Of a stretch of DNA of 64,000 bases, positions 1 to 12,700 are shown piece after piece. The DNA is from Vespula vulgaris. Lineage: Eukaryota; Arthropoda; Insecta; Hymenoptera; Vespidae. The notes below the pieces were generated by a model, which was given only the letters and a program-made list of their open reading frames with translations, had not been told where the DNA came from and made no database searches. The stretch is from contig NC_066586.1 of assembly GCF_905475345.1 (NCBI RefSeq), positions 11,489,900 through 11,553,899 of the forward strand. The letters run 5' to 3'. The translations under genes were made by a program, and so were the position numbers. Numbering within the stretch: the stretch's first letter is position 1; every line of letters starts with the position of its first letter.

Positions 1-1
1 G

Positions 2-595
2 TCGTTCGACAAGAATACGCAACAATCCTCCTCTATGATAAAGTTTGTCGTTGAGAAAAGCGATTCGGTCTCGTGGACGCTTGACTTGGACGAAGCACAC
101 GCACCTATGAACGCACCACCGAAACTCTTGACACCGGAGGGTTCTCTATCGGTATCTCGACAAGGCTCTTTAAGGCTTACACCACGGAGAACTGGTATCG
201 ACACGAGAGCCAGATCCAAGAGCATTTCCGTGACGGATTCCGCGAGAACCGAAGATTCCAGTTGGCCTTACACCTCCACACCGGTCAACGCACGAAGAAG
301 ACCCAGGAGCGACCCATCCTCCTCTTCAACCTCTTCTTCCTCATCTTCCTCGTCGACAGCTTCATCCTCCTCAACGGCTCCAGCCAATCCCGTCGTTGCA
401 GTTGCCGTAGCTGCGGCGGCTGCCGCTGCCGCAGCTGCCGAAGATTGCAACGCCGGTCAGACACCTCAAGAAGCTGGTGGCGAAGCCATGATCTCTGAGG
501 AAACCTCCGCTTCCAGCAGCGAGGACGAGTCCTCTACGAGCAGCGATATACCTCGTCTTCCCATGCAATTTGCTTGGGGAAAACCCATCAATTAA
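2..595 (+). CDS. C-terminal exon of an unrecognised Ser/Ala-rich protein (5' partial)
   Basis: The frame is open from base 2 to a TAA at 593-595, so this is the last coding exon, or the end, of a gene entering from the left; the first ATG at 35 need not be the start. The 198 visible residues are mostly low complexity: basic, Ser/Thr/Pro-rich sequence (motifs such as RQGSLRLTPRR resemble kinase sites), then a serine run at about residues 105-125, an Ala/Val run that becomes about 10 consecutive alanines, and an acidic Ser/Glu stretch. It ends in a more ordinary tail, RLPMQFAWGKPIN. The alanine run uses mixed GCN codons. No domain, membrane segment or catalytic motif is visible and I do not recognise the family; it looks like a disordered cytoplasmic tail. 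That it is coding is supported by the long open frame and high GC compared with the AT-rich sequence that follows. Confidence 0.6.
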   Translation, partial: SFDKNTQQSSSMIKFVVEKSDSVSWTLDLDEAHAPMNAPPKLLTPEGSLSVSRQGSLRLTPRRTGIDTRARSKSISVTDSARTEDSSWPYTSTPVNARRRPRSDPSSSSTSSSSSSSSTASSSSTAPANPVVAVAVAAAAAAAAAAEDCNAGQTPQEAGGEAMISEETSASSSEDESSTSSDIPRLPMQFAWGKPIN

Positions 596-2089
596 CACAC
601 AAATTAGCCAAGATTTTCGTTCGTGCGACCGTAAAACGATGGCATTTCGCTTGCCCTGCCTATCGATCCTATTTCCCTCGATATTTTTTCTTTTTTACGT
701 GCTCGCATTTTTATACTTTCGACGCCCCTCTTTCTTCAGAATCTTTCTATCGAAGATTTGAAGAGAAAATACGCGTACAAAGCAAAAGATTAACGTCGAA
801 TATTCGTGCACGCATATATACGTGATATTCGATATCAATCAATATCGAAAACATTTTTTTTTATTTGTTCTTGTATCTTTTTATTATGACTTCATGGGTT
901 TTTTCTTTTTTTTTATTTTTTTTTCTATTTTTTCTTTTTCATTTTTTTTTTTTTTTTTTTAGTAAAGTTGACCGCGTATGTGTTTTCGTGAACAAGAGTA
1001 TTGTGTAAAACCATTAGACATTCTTAATTATTAATGTATGAAATGATAAATGAAACGAGTGTCTTGATTTTTGTTCCACTGGATGAGTCCTTTGATTCAT
1101 TGTAAAATATTTTATTATTTTTTCGTTCTCGTTTATCTTTCCTTTTTGTCTTTCCTACTTCACGATCTTCTCGTTCACTAATAACAAAAAAAAAAAACAT
1201 TCTATTATTTACAATGTATACAGGTGCCTAATACTTTTGGCCAAGGATGTGTACATGTTAACGGATTTATCTAATCATGTATAAGGAGAAAATACGTTTC
1301 GGTCGTCTGGGCCATTACTTATTTAATTCGTGTCACTTTTACACATGTCCGTTTTATAAGAATGCGATTACATTAAGTCTGTAAATAGGCAACGATGTTT
1401 ATAAATTAATTAATTTTTATCGCAACTGTATATAGTCAAGAACGTTACATCACATACCGTCTCCTTCCTCCCGAATCATCGATAAAATATTCGCTGCGCT
1501 TATACTTAAAATGGCTGATTTTCATTATAGCCGCAGCCTAAAGAACGGCGAAATATCGCAATGCCATTTCTTTGAGAGATCGCTAAGGGTCTTTTAAATC
1601 AGTATGATGAATATGAAGTTGGCTTTGAAGTTGATTTATAGTACAGAAAACTCTTCTTCATGATAGTTTTGGAACGATCGTGCATTGCAGTATTCGCTGT
1701 TCACCTTTTCATGATGGAAAAAAAAAACAAAAACCTAATATTTATGTTATCGTTCGATTTCTCCGTGTTACAGTTTCGATAAGCTTATACGTAATACAAT
1801 TATGATAGGCTGATATACACTAACAGCGGTGCGAACTCATTCAAATTTCTTACGTGAGATCGAGATACCCTGTAAATCCATAAGCCTATCGAAGTTATGT
1901 ATCGGCTCAAATCATGCCAGCTGAAGTGAGAATCGAATGGATGCAAAGTTGATTCTAATCTGCTCTCTTTGGAAAAACTGGAGATCACATTTGGTAGCAG
2001 TAGCTTAGGGATAAACGGAAGTATTATTCGCAGAGAAGTGTTTTTCTCCCACATGTGCTGGCAAATTTAATGTATTATATATTTATCAA

Positions 2090-2095
2090 AATAAA
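2090..2095 (+). terminator. Candidate poly(A) signal AATAAA
   Basis: First clear plus-strand AATAAA hexamer after the stop at 593-595. It could end the transcript of the partial upstream gene. The context is AT-rich, so a chance match is possible. Confidence 0.3.
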
Positions 2096-2163
2096 TATTA
2101 TCTGAATTACCACAATCATCGTTGTCATTCAGAACTTTTAATATAATATTGAATCTATTTTTA

Positions 2164-2165
<2 letters not shown>

Positions 2166-2215
<50 letters not shown>

Positions 2216-2265
2216 TATATGTAGTATAATATATATATATATATGCATACATACATACATAAATA
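2166..2265. repeat. (TA)n microsatellite grading into (CATA)n
   Basis: Nearly pure alternating TA over about 45 bp, a short interruption near 2220-2230, more TA, then several ATAC/CATA units. Confidence 0.9.
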
Positions 2266-2806
2266 AATCATCGCACGTGTTACGTTTTAAAGTATGTTTG
2301 AACTTAATGATTGAAATTAAAAATCATATAAATTATTATTCCGTCTGCAATTCTTATGAAATTATTTTTAATGCTGTGATAATGAATATTTCACAAAATA
2401 TAAAAAATATCATAAATTACAAATTAAATTCTATATGTCGATAAAAGAGAATTTCTGCATTTTAGATAAGTCAACTCTCTAAGACCATTTTGTAGCTATT
2501 TGTTTAAGTTTGTTTCACGAGATGGCGCGATTTGAAGAAGCACGGTGTTTGCTTTAAGTCAATAAATAATCAATAGTTAAATTTTTTCATAATAATCACG
2601 TTGAAGATAACATTTTAAGTGATTTAAGATACAGCAAAAAAACAGGTATATAAATATTTTGTTTTAACTATTTATTATAATCAATTATCAGCAAATGAAT
2701 GAAGCATGATAAACTAAAAATGTGATAAAAATAAATAACCTATATATATATATATTTGTAGATATTTCTGCATCTTTTTAGATAAAGAATAAAGATTCTC
2801 ATAAAT

Positions 2807-4589
2807 ATGGAAACTACAAATATGAAGAGAAGATCTATGCCTGATAATGAAGTAAAAATTCTGGAACCGATATTAGTAACATTAAATAGAAATGATTCTA
2901 CAGCACGTGATATTCATATTGATAAGCCTGAGGTAATTCTTTATTATTATTTATTATTTTATAATAATTGATTTATAATAATGGAAATAATAAAATTATT
3001 TATGATAATCGATTCTTATATATTAATTTCTGGAATTTCGTTATATTTTGCATGTCAATTTTTATATTAGTAAAAGAAATTATAAAAGAAATTTAAATTA
3101 TTTTTTTAAACAGTTCAAAATAGGAAGAGCAAGAGATAATGATGAGATTATATTAGACTTATTGATATCTAGAAAACATTGTGTTATAAGATATCAAGGG
3201 AATGGTGAATGGACTATCAAGGATTTAAGTTCTAGTTATACTTTTGTTAATGATGATGTTCTTGAATTAGGAAGTACAAGAAAAATTTTTGTTGGAGATA
3301 TTATTCAGTTTAGTACAAATAGCGATTATAAGTATGTCTTTACTCTTAACCTTACGGAAGAAACTAACTGTAAGAGGCAGCGGATAGACAAACAGTTATT
3401 TTACGAAGTCTTCGCAGAGCAAAAGACATCCGTTGAAACTCAAAAAAGTCAGAGAAAAGAATTAAAAGATAAGTTAGAAAATAAGCAAAAGGAACAATTA
3501 GAGTTAAAAGAAGAATTGAATGTTTTGTTAAAACAATGGGATATGGTACATAATGATAAGGAAGGTTTAAAGAATCGAATTGAAAAATTAAAAGACAAAA
3601 TAGCAACTGGTAATAACCAAGAGAAACATTTACAAAGTATGTATTCTGAATTACTGAAAAAATTTAAAAATGAAAAGACTCGATTTGAAATTCGTTTAAG
3701 CGAAGAGAGAGAAAAATGGCAAGAGGCACTTGATTTAAGTAAGCAAGAAAAAAAATTGGTGGAAATTAAAATGAGAAAACAAATGGGAAAATGGAGGGAA
3801 GAGCAACAAGCAGGGTGGAAGAGTCTGATGGAGAATATAGTTATGGAAGAGAAATATATTCAAGCGCAATTATTAACTGAAAAAATTGAACTAGAAGAAA
3901 AGCTTAAAGAAACTGAAAAAGCTTTAAAAGATAAAGAAATTAAATCAGAATCTATACAATCAAAAAATGGTACTTTCTTTTTGATTATTAGATGTGTACA
4001 TATTTAAATAATTTCCACTTGTTTTTAATATTTCTTTTCATACTTTATTTTCTTTTTTCCAAAATTACAAGCACCTGGATCTAATATGCTTCAGGAAGAT
4101 AGTTGTATAGTGCTTGAAGTTCTGGATACTTCGAATCTACGTATTATAGATACTATAGATCTAACAAAAAATAATACAGACAATGTCATCGTACCCATAG
4201 GTGCAATGGATACAGTTAGTAATATAATGGATGAACAATTGACATGTAGCGTATGCTCTGAATTATTTATAAAAGCAACGACTTTAAATTGTATGCATAC
4301 ATTTTGTTTTCATTGCATCGATACGTGGAATAAGAAACGAAAAGAATGTCCAGTTTGTCGAGCTTCAGTTAAATCAATGAACAGATCTTTAGTTTTAGAT
4401 AATTTTATAGAGAAGATGTTAGATAAATTATCTATGCATATGAAGGATAGAAGAGCGGAAATCGTGGAAGAACGTGAAGGTATGTTCCTTTCTCAAATGT
4501 ATACCTACGTTACCTTTATCTTAAAACTATATAATGTTTTAGCTTTAGAAAGGGAGGAAAACGTCCATAAAGAACAGGAAATAGAATAA
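2807..4589 (+). CDS. RNF8: RNF8-like FHA-RING E3 ubiquitin ligase
   Basis: Four coding exons: 2807-2932, 3114-3969, 4072-4479, 4543-4589. All introns are GT-AG and phases join exactly, giving 478 residues (human RNF8 has 485). An FHA domain lies at about residues 20-115, with the GRARDND strand and ISRKHCVI core that bind phosphothreonine. A long Lys/Glu-rich coiled coil spans about 130-330. A C3HC4 RING finger is at about 386-423, spaced C-X2-C-X11-C-X1-H-X2-C-X2-C-X10-C-X2-C. FHA plus coiled coil plus RING with nothing large after the RING is the RNF8 layout; CHFR would have a further Cys-rich tail. In animals RNF8 recruits E2 enzymes to ubiquitinate chromatin at DNA breaks, a role assumed here by homology. 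The expected Asn-Gly pair after the FHA WTIKD strand is replaced by Ser-rich sequence. The start is the first ATG of the exon. The last intron is only 63 nt and has no stop in frame. Confidence 0.85.
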
Positions 4590-6172
4590 GAAGCAAAACT
4601 ATAAAATATATAAAATATATGTGACATGTTTATTATATAAGTGTAAATATTTAATATAATTTTCATCTTGTTTTTAATATCTACTTTGAGCAAAAAAAAA
4701 AAAATAGAAAAACTTTAGTTATGTTACAACTTCTTGTATTTTAGAGAACAGTTATGTTTATAACTTATCTAGAAATATGTAAAACATATTTATTAAGAAA
4801 GCGTTATGAAAATGTTTTTATGTTAAAAACTAAAAAAAAAAAAATTAAAAATGAATGTGCCTTTAATCTTTTTTCCACGATCGGATCTTCTAAATTTGAC
4901 CGTAACTTGTGAAGATAAACGAAGCAGATAGATAATACGATTACAAATCTACAGAACAAATCTATCTTGCGAAATATATTGAAATACTCTAAACCTGTGT
5001 AAATGCATGTGAGAATAACGGTAATTTAAGCAACCGCGCAAGTCGAACAATCGAATCGATTATCACATCCGGACAATCGATATGAAGGAGCGCCTTGTAT
5101 GCAAAAAGTTAAGTGGATCGATTTGACTTTTAAAATTCATGAATTAACAATAGAAATTCCACGTCATGCATGTTATCAGTCGACGATATTGGAAACCATT
5201 TTCTCGCAGGTAATGAACATTCTTAATTATATCGAAATATAATAGAAACTAGGAACGTTAATCATAACGGTAGATAAGGATAACGAGTGTTATACAGATA
5301 TACTCGTTTTATGTATACCGTGAATCATACGGTGAAGAGGCATGAAATTGTGTCTGTCTACCGATAAAGAGATCTAAGATAATAGTAGGAAAGTGGGAGA
5401 GGGAAAGAATGGGAGAATACATGAGAATCCACCAAAGCGAAAACCTCTTAATGTAATCGTTGCGTTGAAAGTCATTGAAAACGCTTGGGAGCGCTGCTGT
5501 TAGTTCGTGATTCCGAATTGTACCGAACGTCATGTAAATGGCGAAATATATACGACAATACTGACGGAAAATAAGAATATCCCTGCTCGCTTGGAGCACT
5601 TTGTCCGTTCGTGGTACGTCGATAAACTTGTTCGTACAAACGACGGAGCAAGTACGTCGTCGCGTTCGTTTTCTTATCGGGAAACGAGACGTTTCATAAA
5701 GGATGGCGACCTGACCCCTTACGAAGGATGGAACACTGTGCGGAACGGTAATGTATCTTCATTGTGTGTCGAGCTATACTCGCGAGCAGAAGAATTATAG
5801 TTGATAATATGTTGTGAATATCAGATGATTCCGATAATCATCTTCGATTCGTCTTCCTTTTAAGTTGTGCACGTAATGCGGTCAAAGGTTGCATTTCGTA
5901 CGTTATTTCAATGAGGGAGAAAATTCTTAATGATTGCCATTGTCGTGTCAAATTTTTTTTCAACCCTTTGTGTTCTAACGGCAAGTACCAATATATATAG
6001 GATATCGCTGTCCCTCTTAATGCCACGTGCCTTTATTTATCGAACTGTTCAAGTCCCGTTCGGAGCGCGTGTTTAACATTTAACAAGCGCAGCGCTCAAT
6101 TATCGTCGCCTCTTTCTAGAAAAATAACATTCAGCCAAAGCCATACACCACGGGAGAGAGAAAGCTGTCAAA
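4590..6172. other. Intergenic and promoter-proximal DNA upstream of HECTD1
   Basis: No gene recognised. The first part is AT-rich 3' flank of the RNF8-like gene. From about 5500 to 5750 and 6040 to 6170 the sequence is CpG-richer and could hold the HECTD1 promoter and first untranslated exon. A strong donor (aa/GTGAGT) at 6172/6173 is the likely end of a 5' UTR exon. A 97-codon ORF at 5507-5800 has no recognisable content. Confidence 0.45.
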
Positions 6173-6388
6173 GTGAGTCTTAATATAGAGCTGCTGCTAC
6201 TAGTGAGAAACAGTTGTGTTTATTTGTGATACGTTACATCCGATGTTGAATTTTGAAATACGATTAATAACGAATTATTTTACACTATTTCTCTCGTTTA
6301 ACCAAAAGTAACAAATTCGCGAATCAATCTTAAATATTTTGGCCATGCAATTTATGATTTCACGTATAGTGCAATATTATATTTTCAG

Positions 6389-6434
6389 ATCGTCAGATTG
6401 AAACCCATTTAGTTGGTGCTATAAAAGACATAAG
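6389..6434 (+). other. HECTD1: Candidate HECTD1 5' UTR exon
   Basis: A 46-nt segment bounded by a good acceptor (attttcag, ending at 6388) and a good donor (taag/GTGAGC). It lies between the donor at 6172 and the acceptor at 6730 that places the HECTD1 ATG at the first base of the next exon. It is probably untranslated. Transcript data would decide. Confidence 0.5.
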
Positions 6435-6730
6435 GTGAGCATTTTGAAATTCTATATATCTTGTAGCGATAGAACAAAGTGAGCTATTTATAACATCTCA
6501 CTGACAATAATCTTCCTTTGTTTCTTGCTTAAAATATTAAGGACTGATGCTCAGTAAAAGTGTTATTTCTTGAAATCTATATAAATTATTATTATTATTG
6601 TAACAAATATAAGAGAGCATAGTTAATTATCTCATTACAATCATAGTACTTTTACCATATTTGCATATTTTTATAAATATTTGCATAAATTAAAATGATA
6701 TATTTATATTTATCGTACATCTGTATTCAG

Positions 6731-9700
6731 ATGACAGACGTAGATCCGGAGACATTACTAGAATGGCTCAGTATGGGCCAGGGAGACGAAAGAGATATGC
6801 AATTAATTGCATTAGAACAACTATGCATGTTACTACTTATGTCTGATAATGTCGATCGCTGCTTCGAATGGTATGTAATGATTACAAGTAATATGTACTC
6901 GTTCATTTCATTTATTTTAGTTGCTTATTTTAATATTTATTAATTTTTCAGCTGTCCACCACGCACATTTTTGCCTGCATTATGTAGAATTTTCTTAGAT
7001 GAACTTGCACCTGACAGTGTCTTAGAAGTAACAGCTCGAGCCATAACATATTATCTAGACGTTTCTGCAGAATGTACACGCAGAGTAGTGGCTATGGAAG
7101 GCGCAGTGAAAGCTATTTGCGGTCGTCTGTCTGGCGCTGGACTAGGCTCCAGAGCTAGCAGAGACCTGGCAGAACAATGTATAAAGGTATAATAAATAGA
7201 GAGAGAGAGAGGGGTAGAAGAGATGTTTTTCTTACATAAAATGAATGATAGTCATGTTTGTTATAATAATATTAAAAGTCGTATCTTAAATAATATACAG
7301 GTGTTAGAACTCGTTTGCGCAAGAGAAGCAGGTGCTGTGTTCGAAGCAGGAGGCCTTCCATGTGCATTATGTTTCATCAGAGAGCATGGAGCACGCGTTC
7401 ATCGAGATACATTACATTCTGCAATGGCTGTAGTAACACGTCTATGTGGCAAAGTTGAACCTCAAGATAAAACTTTGCCTGATTGTGTAGAAGCATTATC
7501 AACTTTGCTTAGGCACGAAGATGCACACGTGGCGGACGGAGCACTTCGTTGCTTTGCATCATTGGCGGATAGATTTTCCAGAAGAGGAACTGATCCTGCT
7601 CCATTAGCTTGTAACGGATTGGTTTCTGAACTTCTATATAGGTAAGAATTAATAACAAATAAAAACATAATATACATATATATATGTATACATTGTGATA
7701 CATATTCTAAATTAATCTGCCATATAGATTATCAAACGCTGCAGGACCAGGTACATCTGTCACAGCAGCTTCCAGTAATCCAAAGACACCTCCACCGCCT
7801 ACTGCTGCAGCAACTGCACCTGCTCCAGAACCAAAGTCTTGCGCTTCAGTTTCCACAATAATCAGTCTTCTATCTACACTATGTAGGGGATCGCCATCGA
7901 TAACTCACGATCTTCTACGTTCAGAATTACCAGACGCAATAGAAAAGGCCCTGAAAGGAGATGAAAGATGTGCTCTTGATTCTATGAGACTAGTCGATCT
8001 TTTGTTAGTTTTATTGTTTGAGGGTAGATCGGCTCTTGGTCGTGGCACTACAGGAGGTCCCTCAGGACCATTGTTACCAAGATTAAGACGTTTGGATAGT
8101 GCAGGTGAAAAGTCTCATAGACAACTAATTGATTGTATAAGATCCAAAGATACAGATGCATTAATAGAAGCTATAGATTCTGGAGGTATTGAAGTCAACT
8201 TTATGGATGACGTTGGTCAAACATTGTTAAATTGGGCTTCGGCATTCGGTACACAAGAAATGGTTGAATTTTTATGTGATAGAGGAGCGGATGTTAATAA
8301 AGGTCAACGATCATCAAGTCTGCATTATGCAGCTTGTTTTGGAAGGCCAGCGATAGCAAAAGTTTTGCTCAGGCATGGAGCAAATCCTGATCTTAGAGAC
8401 GAAGATGGAAAAACTCCACTAGATAAGGCTAGAGAACGTGTGGATGAAGGTCATAGAGAAGTCGCTGCTATATTACAATCACCTGGGGAGTGGATGTTAC
8501 CACCAAATCAAGAGCATAGAAAGCCAGAAGCAGAAACGGAAGAATTTACAGAACCAAAGGGTGATCCTGAAATGGCTCCAGTATATTTAAAAAGACTTTT
8601 ACCAGTATTTTGTACAACTTTCCAATCAACGATGCTCCCCAGTGTTAGAAAAGCAAGTTTAAGTTTAATTAGAAAAATGGTACATTATATCCAGCCAGAA
8701 TTACTCGTTGAAACATGTGGTTCCGATAGTACAGGTGGCTGTGGTGCTATGCTTGTGGAAGTTATTGCAAATGTATTGGATAACGAGGTAAGATAAAAAT
8801 TCGTTTTATGCTTTAAGTATTTGTTAGATATCCTTTAATACTTCCATAGCAAACGCCATTAAAAAGTATGACTGTTTGAATCGTTTTAATAACCCAAGAA
8901 CATGTTCCAATAGACAAACAGACAGACAAGCAAAGAGTGCCAGTGATTTAGTTAAGATTGTTCACAGGAGGTTGAGATAAAGGCGCCATCGCCACCGCCT
9001 CTGCCTCTCAAGCCGATCATTGGCCCCAAATTGCCCTGCATTTCATCACGCAAGTTTGCCAGTTCCCAGAACTACATTCTTGATAAGACGGTAACGTCTG
9101 TACCATATTTCTGCCGCTCACTAGATCAACGTCCCTTTTGTTTCCCTTTATCCTATTCATTTACTCAGTTTGTCTGCTGAGTTTATTAATGACTACATAA
9201 ATATTCTCTCTATATTTATTATTAACATGATGCACCTATCATAATTTATTTAAAGCGTGAGATCTAACAAACTTACACATGTATTGCTCGTCTATTCAGA
9301 AAAAGGATACATATTCAATAAGCATCAAAAATGTCTTATAGCACCATAGTATCAATTGCTATACAAAATGCAAAAATATTGACTTTATACAGTGGTGCTA
9401 ATATTAATGAGTGACATAGTGTCTTACTTTTTTTTGGGCGCAAAATTTGACAAAAGAGGACAGTTATATATATTTATATTAGAAAATTTGAGATAATTGG
9501 TTTATGAAATTGGTAGCTGGCAGTACGATTAAAGAAAGGGCTAATTATACACTTCTTACTTCTTTCTTTGTAGCGACTTTTAATGTTGAAATTATTTGTC
9601 CACTTCTGTCGACTATTTGTCTCCTGCAGTTGAAACATGCAAAAGTATATGCTTAAACTCCACAGAAGTGCACTCACTTCCTGCTCGAAAAATGTCTATT

Positions 9701-12700
9701 TTATATTATTTGTGTCTCATATGATTTAGCTAAACAGAACTAAAGGTCGCTGGTACTCTAGTGCTTAAAAAAGTTGTGTAGTGTTTGCGTTTGTTAAGTG
9801 AGGAAAAAATGTATTGTTTCTATCTCGCTCGATTCATATTAAAATATTCGTAGTGTCTTCATATTATAAATTATTTTTAATTTAACATTAACAGGAAGAT
9901 GAAGATGGACATTTAGTAGTTTTGCAAATGATACAAGATTTGATGATTAAAGGAAAAGATGAATTTTTGGAGCATTTTGCTCGTCTTGGAGTATTTTCTA
10001 AAGTTGCTTCATTAGCTGGACCACAAGAAGCTGCTCCTGAACCAGAAGCAGAACAAAATCAATCAGGACAGGAACAAACCATGGAAGATGCTCGAGAGTT
10101 GTTAATTGGAAGAGCATATCACTGGAGAGATTGGTGTATTTGTAGAGGTCGAGATTGTTTATATGTCTGGTCAGATGCCGCTGCTTTAGAATTATCAAAT
10201 GGAAGCAATGGATGGTTCAGATTTATACTTGATGGCAAATTAGCAACAATGTACTCTAGTGGAAGCCCAGAAGGTGGAACCGACACATCAGGTGAGTAGA
10301 TGCTTATTTTTTTAAATGGTATGATCCAATGTTTCATCTAATATATCGTTCATCTTATCATTATCTTTCTTGAAACGATCCTAACGCCCCTTTTTATCAA
10401 CATGCAACTTTATAATTTCACTTTCTCTAAGCCAGCATTAATTTATGTTTTATCTTTTTCATTTGTGATTAACTTTTACGAGGGGTCTAGTTTAGTAAAT
10501 AACTGGTTTTACTAACTGCCTACAGGAAAGGGGAGGAACACAGAGTCACTTACTACTGAAGGTAGGTACACATATGTATAACTCTCCTTGTTGGGCCTGC
10601 ATTTCCTACCCCTCAATACAGATTAGCAGTCTAAACCTAAAATTTCTCGTTCTGGAAACATTTTAAACATCTTTCTATAACATATTTCACTTCATAGGAA
10701 ATCACGAATTTGTCTTTAAACGATTTTAATTACGTTTTATTTTTTTGCAGAAAATCGTGGTGAATTCTTAGAGAAACTCCAGAGAGCACGTAGTCAAGTA
10801 AAACCGAATTCTGCAAGCCAACCTGTGCTATCCCGTCCTGGTCCCACTCGATTAGTTGTAGGAAATTGGGCATTGTCTAGTAGAAAAGAAAGTGAATTAT
10901 GTATACACAATAGCGATGGTCAGCAACAGGCCACTATTTTGAGGGAGGACCTTCCAGGTTTTATTTTTGAATCAAATCGTGGTACAAAGCACTCTTTTAC
11001 AGCAGAAACAAGTTTAGGTATATTAAAATTTTACTTCAAACTATAATTATACGTCTTCGTTTATATTCACTAATTTACTTATTATCTAGGTCCAGAATTC
11101 GCTGCTGGTTGGGCTGGTAAACGAGGAAAAAGATTAAGATCCAAAATTGAAGCTATAAAACAAAAAGTTAAAGTGCAAGCTCAAGATATTTATGAACGTT
11201 ACTTTAAAGCTGCTCAAGCACAGCCGCGTGGAGTAGTTGCCAAACTCGGAGCTATTGTAAATCAAATAGAGAAAGCTTGTCAAAAGCAACAATCCGGAAA
11301 TCGTGAATGGCGTACTATATTGCAAAGTTCTTTAGAAGAGCTTAAAATATTGTTGAATGAAGAAGGAAGAGTTTCTGCATACGAATTACACTCCAGTGGA
11401 TTGGTACAAACGTTATTATCTCTATTGGCTGCACCACCAGGACCGCAGCCACCAACGCTCAGAGCAACAAAGATGCGGTTACAAAGGATAGCTGTTTTTA
11501 AAAATTGTTTCCAAACGAAAGATGCTAATAAAGAGCACAATTCAGCAAAAATTTTAGTGCATAAACTTGTTTCCGTATTGGAATCTATAGAAAAATTACC
11601 AGTTTATTTGTACGATACTCCAGGTTCTGGTTATGGCCTTCAGGTCAGTAATATTTTTATGCTTCTGTATTTTTTATACATATATTGCAAATATAAATTT
11701 AATATAAAATTTTCTCTTATACAGATTTTAACAAGGAGGTTACGTTTTCGCTTAGAAAAAGCTTCAGGAGAGAGTTCTCTTATTGACAGATCCGGCAGAA
11801 GTTTAAAAATGGAACCGTTGAGTACTATACAGCAATTAGAAAATCATTTACTGAAAATGGTAGCGAAACAATGGCATGATCACGATAGGTCAACGTTTAC
11901 TTTTGTGAAAAAACTAAAGGAAGGCAATAAATTAACATTTAAGTATCAACATGATTTTGATGAGAATGGCATATTATATTGGATTGGAACCAATGCAAGG
12001 TGAGTAACAAATAATGAAATTAAGATTAAAGGATTTTCTGTTTCTTTTTGCTTGAAAAATGTGCAACTAAACTAAAAAATTGATACATTTATCTTTTATC
12101 ATTGTTTTTTTTTTAGATCTTGTGCAGAATGGGTAAATCCTGGCCAATATGGTTTAGTTGTTGTTACTTCAAGCGATGGACGGAATTTACCATATGGGCA
12201 TCTTGAAGATATACTTAGTAGAGATCCTTCGGCATTAAATTGTCATACTAATGATGATAAAAGAGCTTGGTTTTCAATAGATCTAGGAGTGTGGGTTATT
12301 CCAAGTGCTTATACCTTAAGACATGCTAGAGGATATGGTAGAAGTGCATTGAGAAACTGGGTGTTTCAGGTAACAATAAATATCGCGTATGTTATATTTT
12401 TTATAATTTATAACAATCATAAATCTTTCTGCAAAAAAAATTCATCAAGTAAGATAAAATTATTTAATTTTTATTCAGGCATCAAAAGATGGTATCACAT
12501 GGACAACACTATATGCTCATGTGGATGATTGTTCTTTAAACGAACCTGGTAGTACAGCTACGTGGACTCTTGAACCACCGAACGATGAAACGCAAGGGTG
12601 GCGTCACTTACGATTGCAACAAATTGGAAAAAATGCTTCCGGTCAAACACATTATTTATCTGTGTCTGGATTTGAAGTTTATGGCGAAGTTACGGGTGTA

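Larger units (their letters stand above)
596..2806. other. 3' UTR and intergenic DNA before the RNF8-like gene
   Basis: AT-rich sequence with poly-T runs (about 900-960). I see no convincing ORF. The first clear plus-strand AATAAA downstream of the stop at 593-595 is at 2090-2095, so the upstream gene may carry a roughly 1.5 kb 3' UTR. A short segment near 1221-1260 resembles a Tc1-type transposon end. A long (TA)n microsatellite follows at about 2166-2265. The 5' UTR and promoter of the RNF8-like gene should lie in about 2450-2800, but no TATA or initiator can be fixed. Confidence 0.5.

Noticed and set aside
268..598. Minus-strand ORFs of 60-75 codons and a plus-strand 78-codon ORF across the first exon
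   Set aside because: They are out-of-frame shadows of the Ser/Ala-rich coding exon, and their content is low complexity.
1800..2054. 84-codon minus-strand ORF
   Set aside because: It has no recognisable domain, splice context or codon pattern, and lies in probable 3' UTR of the upstream gene.
5507..5800. 97-codon plus-strand ORF before HECTD1
   Set aside because: No family resemblance. The CpG-rich context fits a promoter or untranslated exon better. It stays unresolved without transcripts.
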